DNA of 26,857 nucleotides from an uncultured Oscillospiraceae bacterium (GCA_934574095.1 CAKTMW010000024.1:1-26857), one strand, 5' to 3'; shown: positions 14,885 through 22,525, counted from the stretch's first letter. The notes: generated by a model not told the origin, from the sequence alone. A program made the numbers and translations.

Positions 14885-16153
14885 TTATCGCAGCTCGGCG
14901 GTAAAGATGATGACGTCGCCGGAGAGGGCGGCGCGGATAGAGCCGCGATGGCTTTCGGCGATGCCGCGGGCGATGGACAGGCCGATACCGAAACCGCCGC
15001 TGCCCCGCGAGGGGTCCGCCTGATAGAACCGGTCGAACAGCTTGGCGGCGTCGATGCCCGCCGGGTCGGCGCAGCGGTTGCTCTGCCGCAGCACCACGCC
15101 CTTGCGGCCCTTTTCCAGCGTCAGGGTGATGGACGACTCCGGCGCAGCGTATTTTACGGCGTTGTCCAGCAGGATGGACACCAACTGGCGCACGGCGTAC
15201 TCGTCGCCCCGGTAGGTCAGGCCCGGTTGGATGGTCAGCGCCAGTTCATGACCGCGGGACTGGGCCAGGTCCCGGAAGGACTCCGCCGTTTCGCCCACAG
15301 CGTCGCTGATGGGGAAGGACTCCATCTTTAGGGGCGATTCCTCCTCGTCCATGCGGTTGAGGGTCACCAGCGAGTTCACCAGCTCCGTCAGCTTCTCCGT
15401 CTGGGCCTGGGCCTTGTCGATCCACTTCTGCTGTCCCACTTCCATCTCCAGCACCTTCAGGCTGGTGGCGATAACGGTGATAGGGGTTTTCAGCTCGTGA
15501 CTGGCGTCGGTGATAAACTGCTTCTGCTGCTGGGCACTGCGCACCACCGGGCCGATGGCCCGGCGGCTCAGCAGTACCACCAAAAGCACTACCAGCAGGA
15601 TGCATCCGGCGTCCGCCGCCAGCGACCACAGCAGCACTGTCCGCATAGAGCGAAATTGCTGGTAGCTGTCCAGGAAGATGGCCATATTCTGGTTCTCTCC
15701 TGTGTGGGCCACATAGAAGCGGAAGCTGCCGCAGCGGCCATAGCCTTCACCGTTTTCCATAGCGGCGGAAAGGTATTCCGCCGTGTCGTCATCCGTTACC
15801 GAGGCGATCTTGGTCAGGTCCGCCAGCACCAGCGTTCCGTCGTCCTCGTACCGCAGCACGAAGTAGCGGGTGGAAAAGGGCGTCTCCGGCGTAAAGTGGC
15901 CATCCCGCCTGCCGGGATCATCCTGGGGCGGCGTAGGCGGCGGCACATCGCCGCTGTCGGGCTCCGGCAGGGCGTCGCCGCCGGAGATGGGGATGGTGCC
16001 TTGATTCTCATAGATCAGCGCCAGTGTGCTGCGCAGGTCGGCGTCGGTGGAGATGTAGTTGGCCACATTCAGAATAATGGTCAGCAGCAGCATCACCGCC
16101 ATGACCGACAGTGTGGCAATGCGGATGAAGCGGTTGCGCAGACGTTTTATCAT
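14885..16153 (-). CDS. Sensor histidine kinase
   Basis: A 422-residue transmembrane kinase. Membrane segments at about 13-34 and 173-197 enclose an external sensor region of about 140 residues, beginning with a flexible Pro/Asp/Gly linker (about 62-85). Cytoplasmic part: HisKA with DASHELKTPI (phosphorylated His219), N box LLDNAVKYA, F box KLFDRFYQAD and G box GGFGIGLSIARGIAESH. There is no HAMP domain of normal length between TM2 and the H box (only about 15 residues), which is compact. Its start overlaps the response regulator's stop by 4 bp (ATGA), so the two are coupled partners. The signal is unknown; the neighbouring polyphosphate/envelope genes hint at an envelope or polyanion cue (inference). 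Confidence 0.94.
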   Translation of the reverse strand: MIKRLRNRFIRIATLSVMAVMLLLTIILNVANYISTDADLRSTLALIYENQGTIPISGGDALPEPDSGDVPPPTPPQDDPGRRDGHFTPETPFSTRYFVLRYEDDGTLVLADLTKIASVTDDDTAEYLSAAMENGEGYGRCGSFRFYVAHTGENQNMAIFLDSYQQFRSMRTVLLWSLAADAGCILLVVLLVVLLSRRAIGPVVRSAQQQKQFITDASHELKTPITVIATSLKVLEMEVGQQKWIDKAQAQTEKLTELVNSLVTLNRMDEEESPLKMESFPISDAVGETAESFRDLAQSRGHELALTIQPGLTYRGDEYAVRQLVSILLDNAVKYAAPESSITLTLEKGRKGVVLRQSNRCADPAGIDAAKLFDRFYQADPSRGSGGFGIGLSIARGIAESHRGSIRAALSGDVIIFTAELR

Positions 16154-16824
16154 ACCTCATCCTCCAATACATAGCCCAGGCCGCGGTTGGCCTTCAGGGA
16201 GAGGCGGGAGCCGATGGATTTCAGCTTCTTCCGCAGGTTGGAGATGTTGACCCACACCACATTGATCTCCGCCGCGTTATCCCAGCCCCAGACACGCTCC
16301 ATGATCCGCTCGGCGGAAAACACCTGCCGGGGATTGCGCAGAAACAGCTCCATCACCTGAAACTCACGGCCGCTGAGCCGCAGCGACTGTCCGCCGCGCT
16401 CCAAAAGCCCTGTGGCCGGGTCCAGCGTCACGTCGCCGTAAGAGAGCACCGAGGGCTGATAGGCCGTGCCGCGGCGCAGCATGGCCCGCACCCGGCTCAG
16501 CAACTCGTCGGGGTCGAAGGGTTTGGGCAGATAGTCGTCGGCCCCGGCGTTGAAGCCGGTGATCCGGTCGTTCTTCTGCCCCTTGGCCGTCAGCATCATG
16601 ATGGGGGTGCTGCACCCCTCGGAGCGCAGCCGCTCCAGCACCTGAATACCGTCCATTTTGGGCATCATCACGTCCAGGATCACGGCGTCGTAAGCGCCTG
16701 TGGCGGCGTATTCATAGGCATCAAAGCCGTTGTGGACGGCGTCCACCGTAAAGTGGTTTTTCTCGAAAAAGACCGTCAGGGCCTCGGCCAGGTCCAGCTC
16801 ATCCTCCGCGATCAGCAGATGCAT
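16150..16824 (-). CDS. OmpR-family response regulator
   Basis: A 224-residue protein. Receiver domain 1-115 has acidic pocket Glu7-Asp8, phosphoacceptor Asp51 (VILDVMMPKMDG), Thr79 and Lys101 (LPKPF). The winged-helix effector domain (about 125-222) has LSGREFQVMELFLRNPRQVFSAERIMERVWG and ISNLRKKLKSIGSRLSLKANRGLGYVL, the OmpR/PhoB hallmark. Such regulators bind tandem direct repeats with 10-11 bp period, exactly what is seen twice at 18305-18356. GAGGTGA precedes the ATG. It lies downstream of VTC and DUF4956 genes on the same strand but also has its own promoter at 16856-16884. Confidence 0.95.
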   Translation of the reverse strand: MHLLIAEDELDLAEALTVFFEKNHFTVDAVHNGFDAYEYAATGAYDAVILDVMMPKMDGIQVLERLRSEGCSTPIMMLTAKGQKNDRITGFNAGADDYLPKPFDPDELLSRVRAMLRRGTAYQPSVLSYGDVTLDPATGLLERGGQSLRLSGREFQVMELFLRNPRQVFSAERIMERVWGWDNAAEINVVWVNISNLRKKLKSIGSRLSLKANRGLGYVLEDEV

Positions 16825-16855
16825 GGGTCATCACCTCGTGTTGCTTGATAGGGAT

Positions 16856-16884
16856 AGTATAGTGAGTCAAAGCGAAAATTGCAA
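16856..16884 (-). promoter_or_regulatory. Promoter of the response regulator / kinase pair
   Basis: On the minus strand TTGCAA (16884-16879), a 17-bp spacer and TATACT (16861-16856), in the 62-bp gap after the DUF4956 gene. This gives constitutive supply of the two-component pair besides read-through. No TTTAGG box is near it. Confidence 0.78.
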
Positions 16885-16886
16885 GC

Positions 16887-17549
16887 TTACAGCGCGTCCT
16901 TTACCATTTCCCGGCCGCAGACGATGTTCAGGTTGCCGTTGCGGCACCGCAGGGCGTCCAGAAATTCCTTGGGGATGCGGTCTTCTGGCAGGGTGACGCG
17001 GTACTCCAGCTCATACAGTGTGCCCATGTTGGTGGTCTTCACCTTCACCAGACTGTGAGCGGTGGTGTACTGGGCGAAGAGGTCCTCAAACAGGTCCTCA
17101 TAGTCCAGATTCTCCGGGATGGTGATCTTCAAAATGCGCTCGCCGCTGACTTTTTGCCCCAGGCCCAGGGCCGTCAGACCCAGCAGCGCGGCGGAGACGA
17201 TGACAAACGTCAGCGCCGCCAGCCCCACATACCCCATGCCGGTGGCAAGGCCGATGGCCATGCCCAGGAACAGTACGGCGATCTCGCGGGCGGTGCCGGG
17301 GGCGGAGCGGAAGCGCACCAGGCTGAAAGCGCCCGCTACGGCCACGCCTGCGCCGATGTTGCCGTTGACCAGCATGATGACCACCTGCACCACCATGGGC
17401 AGGATGGCCAGCGTCACCGCGAAGCTCTGGGTGGACCGGGCGCGGAACTGGGACACGAAGGCAAGGCCGACGCCCAGCACCAGCGACGCGGCGGTACAGA
17501 TGAGAAAAGCGGACAGCGTCAGGTCCGTTCCGATGATCGAGTTAAGCAC
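16887..17549 (-). CDS. DUF4956 domain membrane protein
   Basis: A 220-residue protein with four membrane helices in the first 130 residues, then a cytoplasmic domain of about 85 residues. The most conserved stretch of DUF4956 is present: GNIGAGVAVAGAFSLVRFRSAPGTAREIAVLFLGMAIGLATGMGY. Genes of this family are regularly found beside VTC-domain genes, as here, and the two probably form a membrane complex. The start is GTG at 17549 with AAAGGAGG 9 nt upstream, overlapping the VTC gene's end by 8 bp, so translation is coupled. Confidence 0.9.
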   Translation of the reverse strand: MLNSIIGTDLTLSAFLICTAASLVLGVGLAFVSQFRARSTQSFAVTLAILPMVVQVVIMLVNGNIGAGVAVAGAFSLVRFRSAPGTAREIAVLFLGMAIGLATGMGYVGLAALTFVIVSAALLGLTALGLGQKVSGERILKITIPENLDYEDLFEDLFAQYTTAHSLVKVKTTNMGTLYELEYRVTLPEDRIPKEFLDALRCRNGNLNIVCGREMVKDAL

Positions 17550-18264
17550 AGTAAAGCGCCTCCTTTATTTTCGGTAAGATGTGGCTCTGGTAGCATGAGC
17601 CGTATTTGGAAAACGAGGTGGGGAACACCCCTGTCTGGGACAGCAGGTGACTGAGCCACAGCGGGCAAACGCCGGGTATCTTGATCTCCATCAGGATCAT
17701 GCCAGGGTCGCCGATGGGCGTTCCGTGGTCGCCGAGACGCAGGTCCAGGTCCGTGTCCCGCCAGCGCAGATCGGTATCGAAGGTGATGCGCAGCTCCGAA
17801 TCGTCCACCCCGGCAAAGGCCAGCCGGTCATAGGCGATGAAGACGCTGGGCCGGGCGTGGTAGAATTGCTGGAACCAGGCGATCTCACGTCCGATCTGTC
17901 CGAAGGCGTCCTCCGGCAGCGCCCCAGCGAGGAAGGGGACGGCTTGACCGGGAGCCATGGTGACACGGCGCTTATACACCACGCCGTCGTACTTTTTCTT
18001 CAATTCCACGAATACCTTGCCGCCGTCCTCCGGCACACCGTAGCTGCGGATGCGGAGCTTCTCCTTATATACCGGCTTTTCCAGCGAGGTGCGGATCAGC
18101 CGCCAGTCCGGCGTATCATAATAAATGTTGCAGATGGTGTACGCGCCGTAGGCATCCTTTTTCATATAGGGCGCCATCCCTGCCAAAATGGCCTGCTGTT
18201 GGTCCGGGGTCAGACGGTACTTCTTTTCGCTTCGTTCAAAGCAGTTCTGTATCTGAGTTGCCAT
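17542..18264 (-). CDS. VTC-domain polyphosphate polymerase family protein
   Basis: A 240-residue protein matching the VTC (vacuolar transporter chaperone) domain, which in yeast Vtc4 makes polyphosphate from ATP inside a basic tunnel. Conserved tunnel residues are visible in order: ERSEKKYRL (Lys14, Lys15), CNIYYDTPD, KLRIRSYG (Lys69, Arg71, Arg73), VFVELKKK (Glu87-Lys91), VYKRR (Lys98-Arg100), and near the end LMEIKIPG with Glu and Lys on the metal-binding strand. The ATG at 18264 has AGGAGG 8 nt upstream; an earlier in-frame ATG at 18294 would overlap the -10. First gene of the operon VTC, DUF4956, probably continuing to the two-component genes. It is controlled by the mirrored promoter region. 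Confidence 0.9.
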   Translation of the reverse strand: MATQIQNCFERSEKKYRLTPDQQQAILAGMAPYMKKDAYGAYTICNIYYDTPDWRLIRTSLEKPVYKEKLRIRSYGVPEDGGKVFVELKKKYDGVVYKRRVTMAPGQAVPFLAGALPEDAFGQIGREIAWFQQFYHARPSVFIAYDRLAFAGVDDSELRITFDTDLRWRDTDLDLRLGDHGTPIGDPGMILMEIKIPGVCPLWLSHLLSQTGVFPTSFSKYGSCYQSHILPKIKEALYCA

Positions 18265-18289
18265 GGTGCAAACCTCCTTTGTTGGCCTT

Positions 18290-18310
18290 ATCATACAGAA
18301 CCTGCCTAAA
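18290..18310 (-). promoter_or_regulatory. Activated promoter of the VTC operon
   Basis: On the minus strand -10 TATGAT (18295-18290) lies exactly 9 nt after the outer TTTAGG box (18310-18305). There is no -35 hexamer; tandem boxes occupy its place, as in class II promoters of PhoB/OmpR-type activators. Confidence 0.75.
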
Positions 18311-18356
18311 ATGAACCTAAAGAAAAATAAATATTTTCTTTTAGGTTGCTTTTAGG
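18305..18356. promoter_or_regulatory. Mirrored tandem boxes, probable response regulator sites
   Basis: Left site (minus strand) and right site (plus strand) both read TTTAGGTTNNTTTTAGG, 15 of 17 bases identical, each made of two TTTAGG units with an 11-bp period (starts 18305/18316 and 18340/18351). The two sites point outwards and are symmetric about 18330.5. The 30 bp either side of this centre match at 23 positions. Tandem repeats at this period are how OmpR-family dimers bind; the nearby response regulator (16150-16824) is the likely ligand (inference). Confidence 0.8.
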
Positions 18357-18371
18357 AACGGGGGATATGAT
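18351..18371 (+). promoter_or_regulatory. Activated promoter of the DUF4353 lipoprotein gene
   Basis: -10 TATGAT (18366-18371) lies exactly 9 nt after the outer TTTAGG box (18351-18356), the mirror image of the VTC promoter. No -35 hexamer is present. Confidence 0.75.
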
Positions 18372-18415
18372 GAGGTTACAACAGAAAACCAAGCCATGAC
18401 AAAGGAGGTCATTGT

Positions 18416-19954
18416 ATGAAAAAGCTCATCTCTCTTCTCTGCGCGGCGGCGCTGGCCCTGTCTCTGGCAGGCTGCGGCACGTCGGCAGCCTCCGGCGGCG
18501 AAACGTCCGCCGCCAGCACTACCTATTCTTTAGAGAACGCCACCGTCCTCACCTTTACCGACGGCGGCGTCACCGCTCAGGACGGCAGCGACACCGGCTA
18601 CGAGATCGACGGCACGGAGGTGACCATCACCGGCGCGGGTACCTACGCCGTCACCGGCACCTGCGCCGACGGCTCCATCACCGTGAAAAAGGGAACCACC
18701 GGCGTGACCCTGGTCCTCAACGGCCTGAATCTGACCAGCGAAGACACCGCCCCTATTATCTGCAATAAGTCTACCCAGGTGGTCATCATTGCGGCGGACG
18801 GCTCTACCAACTGTCTGGCCGACAACGCGCAGAACAACGATGACGACCATCCCGACAACGAAAACGCCGAGAACGCCGTCATCAAATGCAAGGACGGCTC
18901 CCAGGTCACTCTGGCCGGCACCGGCAGCCTGACCATCACCGCCAACGGTAAAAACGGCATCAAGTCCGGCGCCTCCACCACCGAGGAGGGCGACGCCTCC
19001 CTGACCATCCGTCAGCTGACCCTCACCATCGACGCCCCGGTCAACGACGCCATCAACGCCGAGCAGACCCTGACCGTGGAGAGCGGCACCCTGACCATCT
19101 CCGCCGCCGGTGACGCCATCCACAGCGACCTGGTGCTGAACATCGGCGCGGAGGATACGGTTGGCCCCGCCATCACCATTACGGAGTGCTATGAGGGGCT
19201 GGAGGGCGCGGAGCTGAACATCTATTCCGGCGACATCAGCATCCTGTCCTCTGACGACTGCCTCAATGCCGCCAACTCCGATTTGAGCGGCTACGACTTC
19301 ACCATGAATATCTCCGGCGGCACCATTGTGGCCTATTCCTCCAGCGGCGACGGCTTCGACTCCAACGGCGACCTGACCATCTCCGGCGGCAGCGTCACCG
19401 TCTGGACCGCCAACACCACCGACAACCAGCCCCTGGACGCCGACGGAACCATCACCATCTCCGGCGACACTGTCCTGGCTGCCGGCGGCGGCAACGGCAT
19501 GGGCATGAACCTGACAGCCGCGCAGCCCTGCGTCACCTTCGGTTCCGCCGGCGGCATGGGCGGCGGTCGTCCCGGTGACATGAGCAGCGGCAATTCCGGT
19601 ATCGCCAAGGACGCGGCATTCACCATCACCGGCAGTGACGGCAGCACCCTTTACAGCGGCACCGCGGTGTGCAATGCAAGCTTCCTCCTGTTTTCTTCCG
19701 ACAGCCTGACGGCAGACGAGACCTGCACCCTTACCTGCGGCGACAACACCCTGACCGCCGACGCCCAGAGCGGCACCGTGTCCTCCGGTATGGACGGCAT
19801 GGGCGGCGGCCCCGGCGGCATGGATGACTTCCAGCCCGGCGACGGCCAGGAGCCCCCGGAAATGCCAGCCGACGGAGAGCGGCCTGAGATGCCCTCAGGC
19901 GGCCAGCGGCCGGGTCGGTCCGGCGAACAGAAGACGGACAGCGCCAACAGCTGA
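18416..19954 (+). CDS. Secreted DUF4353 (Cthe_2159-type) carbohydrate-binding lipoprotein
   Basis: A 512-residue lipoprotein: signal peptide with lipobox LSLAGC (Cys20). A long region of short repeated beta strands follows (ITITGAGTYAVTGTCADGSITVKK, then TISGGSVTVWTANTTDNQPLDADGTITISGD), the pattern of a right-handed parallel beta-helix as in Cthe_2159, which binds cellulose and acidic polysaccharides. The central GNGMGMNLT segment and a C-terminal tail rich in Gly, Met, Pro and acidic residues (from about 460) are common in clostridial relatives. AAAGGAGG lies 7 nt before the ATG. It is divergent from and coregulated with the VTC/DUF4956 operon. Genes of these three families are often clustered in Clostridia. 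Confidence 0.88.
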   Translation: MKKLISLLCAAALALSLAGCGTSAASGGETSAASTTYSLENATVLTFTDGGVTAQDGSDTGYEIDGTEVTITGAGTYAVTGTCADGSITVKKGTTGVTLVLNGLNLTSEDTAPIICNKSTQVVIIAADGSTNCLADNAQNNDDDHPDNENAENAVIKCKDGSQVTLAGTGSLTITANGKNGIKSGASTTEEGDASLTIRQLTLTIDAPVNDAINAEQTLTVESGTLTISAAGDAIHSDLVLNIGAEDTVGPAITITECYEGLEGAELNIYSGDISILSSDDCLNAANSDLSGYDFTMNISGGTIVAYSSSGDGFDSNGDLTISGGSVTVWTANTTDNQPLDADGTITISGDTVLAAGGGNGMGMNLTAAQPCVTFGSAGGMGGGRPGDMSSGNSGIAKDAAFTITGSDGSTLYSGTAVCNASFLLFSSDSLTADETCTLTCGDNTLTADAQSGTVSSGMDGMGGGPGGMDDFQPGDGQEPPEMPADGERPEMPSGGQRPGRSGEQKTDSANS

Positions 19955-19964
19955 ATCCTTTCTA

Positions 19965-19993
19965 TTGCATGCCCCCCTTTCATCTGCTACAAT
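19965..19993 (+). promoter_or_regulatory. Promoter of the LURP-one-related gene
   Basis: TTGCAT (19965-19970), a 17-bp spacer and TACAAT (19988-19993) preceded by TGC (extended -10). The -10 lies in the loop region of the hairpin at 19967-20015. Confidence 0.72.
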
Positions 19994-20015
19994 AGCAGAC
20001 AGAAAGGGGGCATGC
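19967..20015 (+). promoter_or_regulatory. Long two-part hairpin that pairs with the ribosome site
   Basis: An outer stem (GCATG-CCCCCC-TTT against AAA-GGGGG-CATGC, one C bulged) encloses an inner 7-bp stem TCTGCTA-CAA-TAGCAGA. The outer right arm is the ribosome-binding site of the gene at 20020. RNA reading through from the upstream lipoprotein gene would fold and hide this site; RNA starting at the internal promoter (about 20000) would lack the left arm and stay open. Confidence 0.7.
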
Positions 20016-20019
20016 TGGT

Positions 20020-20496
20020 ATGAAGCTCTATTTCAAGCAGCGGATGTTTTCCTGGTTTGACAGCTATGACATCTATCACATGGACGATACCGGCGCGGTG
20101 GCCTTTACGGTGGAGGGCAAGCTGGCCTGGGGGCACTGCCTGCATATTCTGGACCCGATGGGGCGGCACATCGCCACGGTAAAGCAGCAGGTGTTCACCC
20201 TCCTGCCCAAGTTCGACCTGTATATCGGTGAGCAGTGCGTGGGCGTCATCCGGAAGGAGTTCACCCTGTTCCGGCCTACCTTTACGTTGGACTGCAACGG
20301 CTGGCGGGTGGAAGGCAGCTTTATGGAGTGGGATTACACCATTCTGGACGCCCAGGGGCGGCAAGTGGCCCAGGTATCCAAGGAACTGTTCCACTGGACG
20401 GATACCTACGTCATCGACGTGGCGCGGGAGGAGGACGCTCTGTATGCGCTGATGGTGGTATTGGCCATCGACGCGGAGAAATGCTCCCGCGGCTGA
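20020..20496 (+). CDS. LURP-one-related (LOR / YxjI-like) family protein
   Basis: A 158-residue protein with the repeating beta-strand pattern of the Tubby/LURP-one-related fold: YFKQRMFSWFDSYDIYHMDDTGAVAFTVEGKL, LHILDPMGRHIATVKQQVFTLLPKFDLYIGE, FTLFRPTFTLDCNGWRVEGSFMEWDYTILD, and QVAQVSKELFHWTDTYVIDV. It covers the whole family length. Bacterial members are of unknown role; eukaryotic relatives include phospholipid scramblases. AAAGGGGG lies 9 nt before the ATG and is part of the hairpin at 19967-20015. The gene is 17 bp from rpoN and may be cotranscribed with it. Confidence 0.85.
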   Translation: MKLYFKQRMFSWFDSYDIYHMDDTGAVAFTVEGKLAWGHCLHILDPMGRHIATVKQQVFTLLPKFDLYIGEQCVGVIRKEFTLFRPTFTLDCNGWRVEGSFMEWDYTILDAQGRQVAQVSKELFHWTDTYVIDVAREEDALYALMVVLAIDAEKCSRG

Positions 20497-20513
20497 GAGG
20501 AACGGTGACGGTG

Positions 20514-21869
20514 ATGAGAGGACCGGAGATATCCCTGTCTCCCCGGCAGAAGCTGGAGCAAAAGCTGTCGCCCCAACAGCTGCAATCCATGGCGGTTTTG
20601 CAGATGGACCTGTGCGAACTGGGGGAGTATATCCGGCGGCAGGCGGAGGAGAATCCGCTGATCGAGCAGGAGCCGCCGGAGCGGCCTTTGCAGGAGTTTC
20701 GTCAGTGGCAGACGGCATTTCCCTGGCTGCGGCGGAGCGTATCCACGTCGGACCCCGACGTGTTGGCCCGGTATGGGGCGGCGGACCCGGCGCTGGACGA
20801 TCTGAGCGCCTTCCTGCGGGACCAGCTGGGCCGCAAAAAAGTGGGCGAGCCGCTGTATACCTATTGCCAGGCGGTGATCCTGTCGCTGGACGACGACGGC
20901 TATCTGCCGGAGGAGGAGCGGGAGGGCCTGCGGGAGGCGGGCCTTTCGCGGGAACTGCTGGACCGGGCGATAGAGGAGATACAGGCGCTGGAGCCCGCCG
21001 GGGTGGCCGCCGGGAATATGGCGGAGTGTTTACGGCTGCAATTGCGGCGGCAGGGGCCGCCGGACCCGGTGGCGGAGGCCATCGCGGCGGACTATCTGCC
21101 GCAATTGGGAAAAAAGCAGCTGAGCGCCATTGCCAGAGCGCTGAATGTACCCCTTGCGGAGGTGCGGCGGGCGGCGGAACGGATCGCGGGGCTGGACCCC
21201 TATCCGGGCCGCCGGTTTGAAGGGCGGGAGACGGTACAGTTTATCCAGCCGGATGTATATATCCTGCCTGCGGACGGCGTACCGGCGGTGGTGATGAACG
21301 AATACGACCTGCCGCATGTGGCCCTGAGCGGCAGCTATACACGGCTGCTGGAGCAGACGGAGGATCAGGAGGCAAAGCGCTATCTGCGGGAGAAAAAGGC
21401 CCAGGCCCAGTGGCTCATCTACAACATCGCACGGCGGGGCGGAACGCTCCGGCGGTGCGCGGAGGCGATGGCGCGGCGGCAGGCGGTATTTTTCACCGGT
21501 CAGACCGGCGAGCTGCGGCCCATGAGCGCCCAGGAACTGGCCAGGGAGCTGGGGGTACACCCCTCCACCGTGTCGCGGGCGCTGCGGGGCAAGTATCTGC
21601 AATGCGTCCAGGGTGTTTATCCGCTGCGGTATTTCTGCTCACCGGCGGTGAGCGAAGCGCTCTCCGGTCAGGCGGTGCGGCGGCGTATTCTGGACCTGAT
21701 CCGGGAGGAGGACCCGGCGCAGCCGCTCAGCGATGTGGGCTTGCAGGAGCGATTACAGGCGGAGGGCGTGTCTGTCAGCCGGAGAACTGTGACCAAGTAC
21801 CGTCAGAGCCTGGGTATTCCCACCTTTGGACAGAGAAAAAACGCGCCGAAGCGGCGCGATACGCAATGA
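20514..21869 (+). CDS. rpoN: RNA polymerase sigma-54 factor RpoN
   Basis: A 451-residue protein, usual length for a Firmicute sigma-54. Region I (1-50) is glutamine/leucine-rich: LSPRQKLEQKLSPQQLQSMAVLQMDLCELGEYI, followed by the NPLIE motif. The core-binding region contains LEPAGVAAGNMAECLRLQL and YPGRRF. The helix-turn-helix is SAQELARELGVHPSTVSRALRGKYLQ, and the RpoN box SRRTVTKYRQ is at 422-431 (consensus ARRTVAKYRE). Starts: GTG 20511 or ATG 20514, with AGAGGA at 20496-20501; ATG is chosen by convention. No enhancer-binding activator with an AAA+ domain is encoded in the window. It is followed closely by the FMN reductase gene. Confidence 0.96.
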   Translation: MRGPEISLSPRQKLEQKLSPQQLQSMAVLQMDLCELGEYIRRQAEENPLIEQEPPERPLQEFRQWQTAFPWLRRSVSTSDPDVLARYGAADPALDDLSAFLRDQLGRKKVGEPLYTYCQAVILSLDDDGYLPEEEREGLREAGLSRELLDRAIEEIQALEPAGVAAGNMAECLRLQLRRQGPPDPVAEAIAADYLPQLGKKQLSAIARALNVPLAEVRRAAERIAGLDPYPGRRFEGRETVQFIQPDVYILPADGVPAVVMNEYDLPHVALSGSYTRLLEQTEDQEAKRYLREKKAQAQWLIYNIARRGGTLRRCAEAMARRQAVFFTGQTGELRPMSAQELARELGVHPSTVSRALRGKYLQCVQGVYPLRYFCSPAVSEALSGQAVRRRILDLIREEDPAQPLSDVGLQERLQAEGVSVSRRTVTKYRQSLGIPTFGQRKNAPKRRDTQ

Positions 21870-21892
21870 AAAGCAAGAAGGAGGTCATTCAC

Positions 21893-22510
21893 ATGAAAGC
21901 ATTGCTCATTAACGGCAGTCCCCATGAGAAGGGCTGCACCTATACGGCGCTGGAGGAACTGGCCAGGACGCTGGAGGCCGAGGGCATCGAGACGGAGATC
22001 GTCCAGGCGGGCCATACGGCCCACAGCTGCAACGCCTGCGCCTCCTGCAAAAAGACCCACCGGTGCGTCTATGACGATCTGGTGAACGAGACTGCGCCCA
22101 AGCTGGCGGAGGCCGACGCGCTGGTGATCGGCTCGCCGGTGTACTTCGCGTCTCCGGCGGGGGGCATCCTTTCCTTTATGGACCGGCTGTTTTTCAGTAC
22201 GCCTCATATCAATAAGACCATGAAGGTGGGGGCGGCGGTGGTTTCCTGCCGCCGGGGCGGCAATACCGCCACCTTTGACGCGCTGAACAAGTACTTTACC
22301 ATCACCGGTATGCCCATCGCCAGCAGCCAGTATTGGAACATGGTGTACGGCAATACGCCGGAGGAGGTGCGGAAGGACCTGGAGGGTTTGCAGACCATGC
22401 GGACTCTGGGCCGCAACATGGCCTTCCTGATGAAGAGCATCCAACTGGGCAAGGCGCAGTTCGGTTTGCCGGAGAAGGAGCCCACAGTCACCACCAGCTT
22501 CCACCATTGA
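21893..22510 (+). CDS. NAD(P)H-dependent FMN reductase / flavodoxin family protein
   Basis: A 205-residue flavodoxin-fold protein. The FMN phosphate loop is INGSPHEKGCT (7-17), followed by the CNACASCKKTHRCVYDD cysteine motif typical of iron-sulfur flavoprotein-like and multimeric reductases of anaerobes, GSPVYFASPAGG (isoalloxazine-side loop) and a late VVSCRRGGNTATFDALN. It probably transfers electrons from NAD(P)H to FMN and small acceptors. The ATG at 21893 has AAGGAGG 8 nt upstream; an in-frame ATG at 21866 overlaps the rpoN stop and lacks a site. Last gene of the LOR-rpoN run, with a terminator 15 bp after it. Confidence 0.9.
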   Translation: MKALLINGSPHEKGCTYTALEELARTLEAEGIETEIVQAGHTAHSCNACASCKKTHRCVYDDLVNETAPKLAEADALVIGSPVYFASPAGGILSFMDRLFFSTPHINKTMKVGAAVVSCRRGGNTATFDALNKYFTITGMPIASSQYWNMVYGNTPEEVRKDLEGLQTMRTLGRNMAFLMKSIQLGKAQFGLPEKEPTVTTSFHH

Positions 22511-22525
22511 AAAACGCGCATAGAA

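Noticed and set aside
18450..19950. Direct-repeat array in the DUF4353 gene as CRISPR
   Set aside because: The repeats are protein-level beta-strand motifs (TISGG-type) of irregular spacing in an open frame, not identical DNA repeats with spacers.
20235..20513. Extension of rpoN to 544 residues
   Set aside because: The added part overlaps the LURP-one-related gene in another frame; sigma-54 region I starts right at 20514.
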